Assembly: GCF_011605345.1 (NCBI RefSeq)
Contig: NZ_JAAOXM010000002.1
Coordinates: 806,001-870,000 of the forward strand
Source of the DNA: Burkholderia sp. D-99
Lineage (GTDB): Bacteria; Pseudomonadota; Gammaproteobacteria; Burkholderiales; Burkholderiaceae
Length of the DNA: 64,000 nucleotides
Reading direction: 5' to 3'
In this document: one piece after another, positions 63,175 to 64,000 of the stretch
Numbering within the stretch: the stretch's first letter is position 1
Layout of the letters: the number at the start of each line of letters is the position of its first letter
Translations under genes and position numbers: made by a program
Notes under the pieces: generated by a model
Seen by the model: only the letters and a program-made list of their open reading frames with translations
The model's database searches: none
Told to the model about the DNA's origin: nothing

Positions 63175-64000
63175 TTACGCCTCGCCGGCCAGTGAACGAT
63201 CGAGCGCGACGAGCGTTTGATACAGCACGCGCGTGCCGTCGAGCAGCTGCTGCGGCTCGATCCATTCTTCCGGGCAATGGCTGCGGCCGCCCAGGCACGG
63301 AATGAAGATCATCCCGATCGGCCCGGTCGGCGCCACGTACACGGCGTCGTGCCCCGCGCCGCTCGGCAGCCGCATGCTCGGATAGCCGAGCTGCGTGGCC
63401 GCCTGTTCGACCGCATCCATCACGAGCGGCTGGCAATCGGTCGGCCGTGCACGGCTCACGTGCTCCGCGCGCGCACTCAACCGCAACGTGTCGAGCCGCG
63501 TGGCCGCACCGGCCAGCAGCGCCTCGGGGAAAGCGTCGAGCACCGCGTCGCTGTCGCTGCGCACTTCCAGCATCAGCTCGACCTGCCCCGGCACCGCGTT
63601 CGGCACGTTCGGCGTCATCGCGATCCGCCCGATCGTCGCCACCACGTAATGCGGATTGCCCGACAGCGCCGACGCGCGCGCATGCGCGGCCTCGATCAGG
63701 TGCGCCGCGCCGACGAGCGCGTCGCGACGGATGTCCATCGGCGTCGTGCCCGCATGGTCGGGCTGCCCGGTCACGGTGATCAGCACGCGCCGGATGCCGA
63801 CGATGTTGGTCACGACGCCGATCGGCAAGCCGCGCGTCTCGAGTACCGGGCCTTGTTCGATATGCAGCTCGACGAACGCGGCCGTGCTGCCCGGTGCGCG
63901 CAGCGGTTCGCGCAGTGCGTCCGGATTGCCGCCGATGCGGCGCAGCGCTTCGGCGAGCGTTTCGCCTTCGGCATTCGTCGCGCGCAGCATGCCCGCGTCG
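63175..64000 (-). CDS. M20-family carbamoylase/hydantoinase-type hydrolase, C-terminal part (cut by window end)
   Basis: The frame is open to the last base; about 275 C-terminal residues of an expected 410 or so are present. ELHIEQGPVLE supplies a catalytic/metal glutamate and histidine, PDHAGTTPMDIRRDAL is the signature of the N-carbamoyl-amino-acid hydrolase/allantoate amidohydrolase group, and LPSGAGHDAVYVAP holds the later substrate site. Such zinc or manganese enzymes hydrolyse N-carbamoyl amino acids, ureido acids or allantoate. It is convergent with the AraC gene. The specific substrate cannot be set from this part. Confidence 0.88.
   Translation of the reverse strand, partial: DAGMLRATNAEGETLAEALRRIGGNPDALREPLRAPGSTAAFVELHIEQGPVLETRGLPIGVVTNIVGIRRVLITVTGQPDHAGTTPMDIRRDALVGAAHLIEAAHARASALSGNPHYVVATIGRIAMTPNVPNAVPGQVELMLEVRSDSDAVLDAFPEALLAGAATRLDTLRLSARAEHVSRARPTDCQPLVMDAVEQAATQLGYPSMRLPSGAGHDAVYVAPTGPIGMIFIPCLGGRSHCPEEWIEPQQLLDGTRVLYQTLVALDRSLAGEA

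Overview
The window is high-GC, densely coding DNA typical of Burkholderia. The best taxonomic markers are the adjacent lectin genes at 10260-11604. They encode a 129-residue LecB-type lectin (BclA) and a two-domain TNF-like plus LecB lectin (BclC), which are hallmarks of the Burkholderia cepacia complex. The mix of regulators, efflux, porin, desaturase, autotransporter and catabolic clusters, with few housekeeping genes, suits a secondary chromosome. No tRNA, rRNA, CRISPR array, prophage or complete insertion sequence was seen. The identification is from memory of protein families; no search was run.

Layout. 1-500: end of a SymE-like toxin gene overlapping a small HTH antitoxin-like gene. 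668-7677: a hypothetical gene, then a tripartite efflux operon on the minus strand (outer-membrane lipoprotein, EmrA-type adaptor, EmrB-type pump) with a divergent AraC regulator, then a LysR gene. 7595-9681: a stand-alone long-form leuA preceded by a leucine-rich leader peptide ORF with rare CTA codons, a probable attenuator. 10260-12596: bclA, bclC and a Rob-like regulator. 12679-17825: a large autotransporter and an M23 peptidase. 18158-19027: MscS channel. 19108-23096: substrate-binding protein, ornithine cyclodeaminase and acetylpolyamine amidohydrolase-like genes with a divergent Lrp regulator. 23162-25622: small lipoprotein and malate:quinone oxidoreductase. 25759-26220: an intergenic array of 33 copies of a 14-bp repeat. 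26491-28087: zinc-ribbon protein and DbpA helicase. 28250-35901: PhnD-like protein, fatty-acid desaturase, BenE transporter, NmrA-like reductase, AraC and LysR regulators. 36002-39930: type II NADH dehydrogenase with a strong terminator, a degenerate HAD protein and a MINPP-like phytase lipoprotein. 40020-43656: YcxB-like protein, AlaX editing protein, sterol-desaturase-family hydroxylase and a divergent AraC regulator. 44545-44611: a candidate small RNA. 44853-49594: CSS-EAL phosphodiesterase, a membrane protein, an NTF2-like protein and its divergent LysR regulator. 49930-54104: DNA polymerase II, a J-domain protein and a DUF4148 protein. 54213-56369: a pectinacetylesterase-like secreted esterase behind a possible secretion accessory protein. 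56800-63142: a PLP deaminase/aldolase, FAD lactone oxidase, MFS transporter, porin and AraC regulator that look like one uptake and catabolic unit. 63175-64000: the C-terminal part of an M20 carbamoylase/hydantoinase-type hydrolase.

The observations most worth pursuing are the leuA leader peptide, the 33-unit 14-bp minisatellite, a MITE-like element inside the efflux operon, the candidate sRNA, a 33-bp palindrome at 33531, and two catabolic clusters of unassigned substrate.
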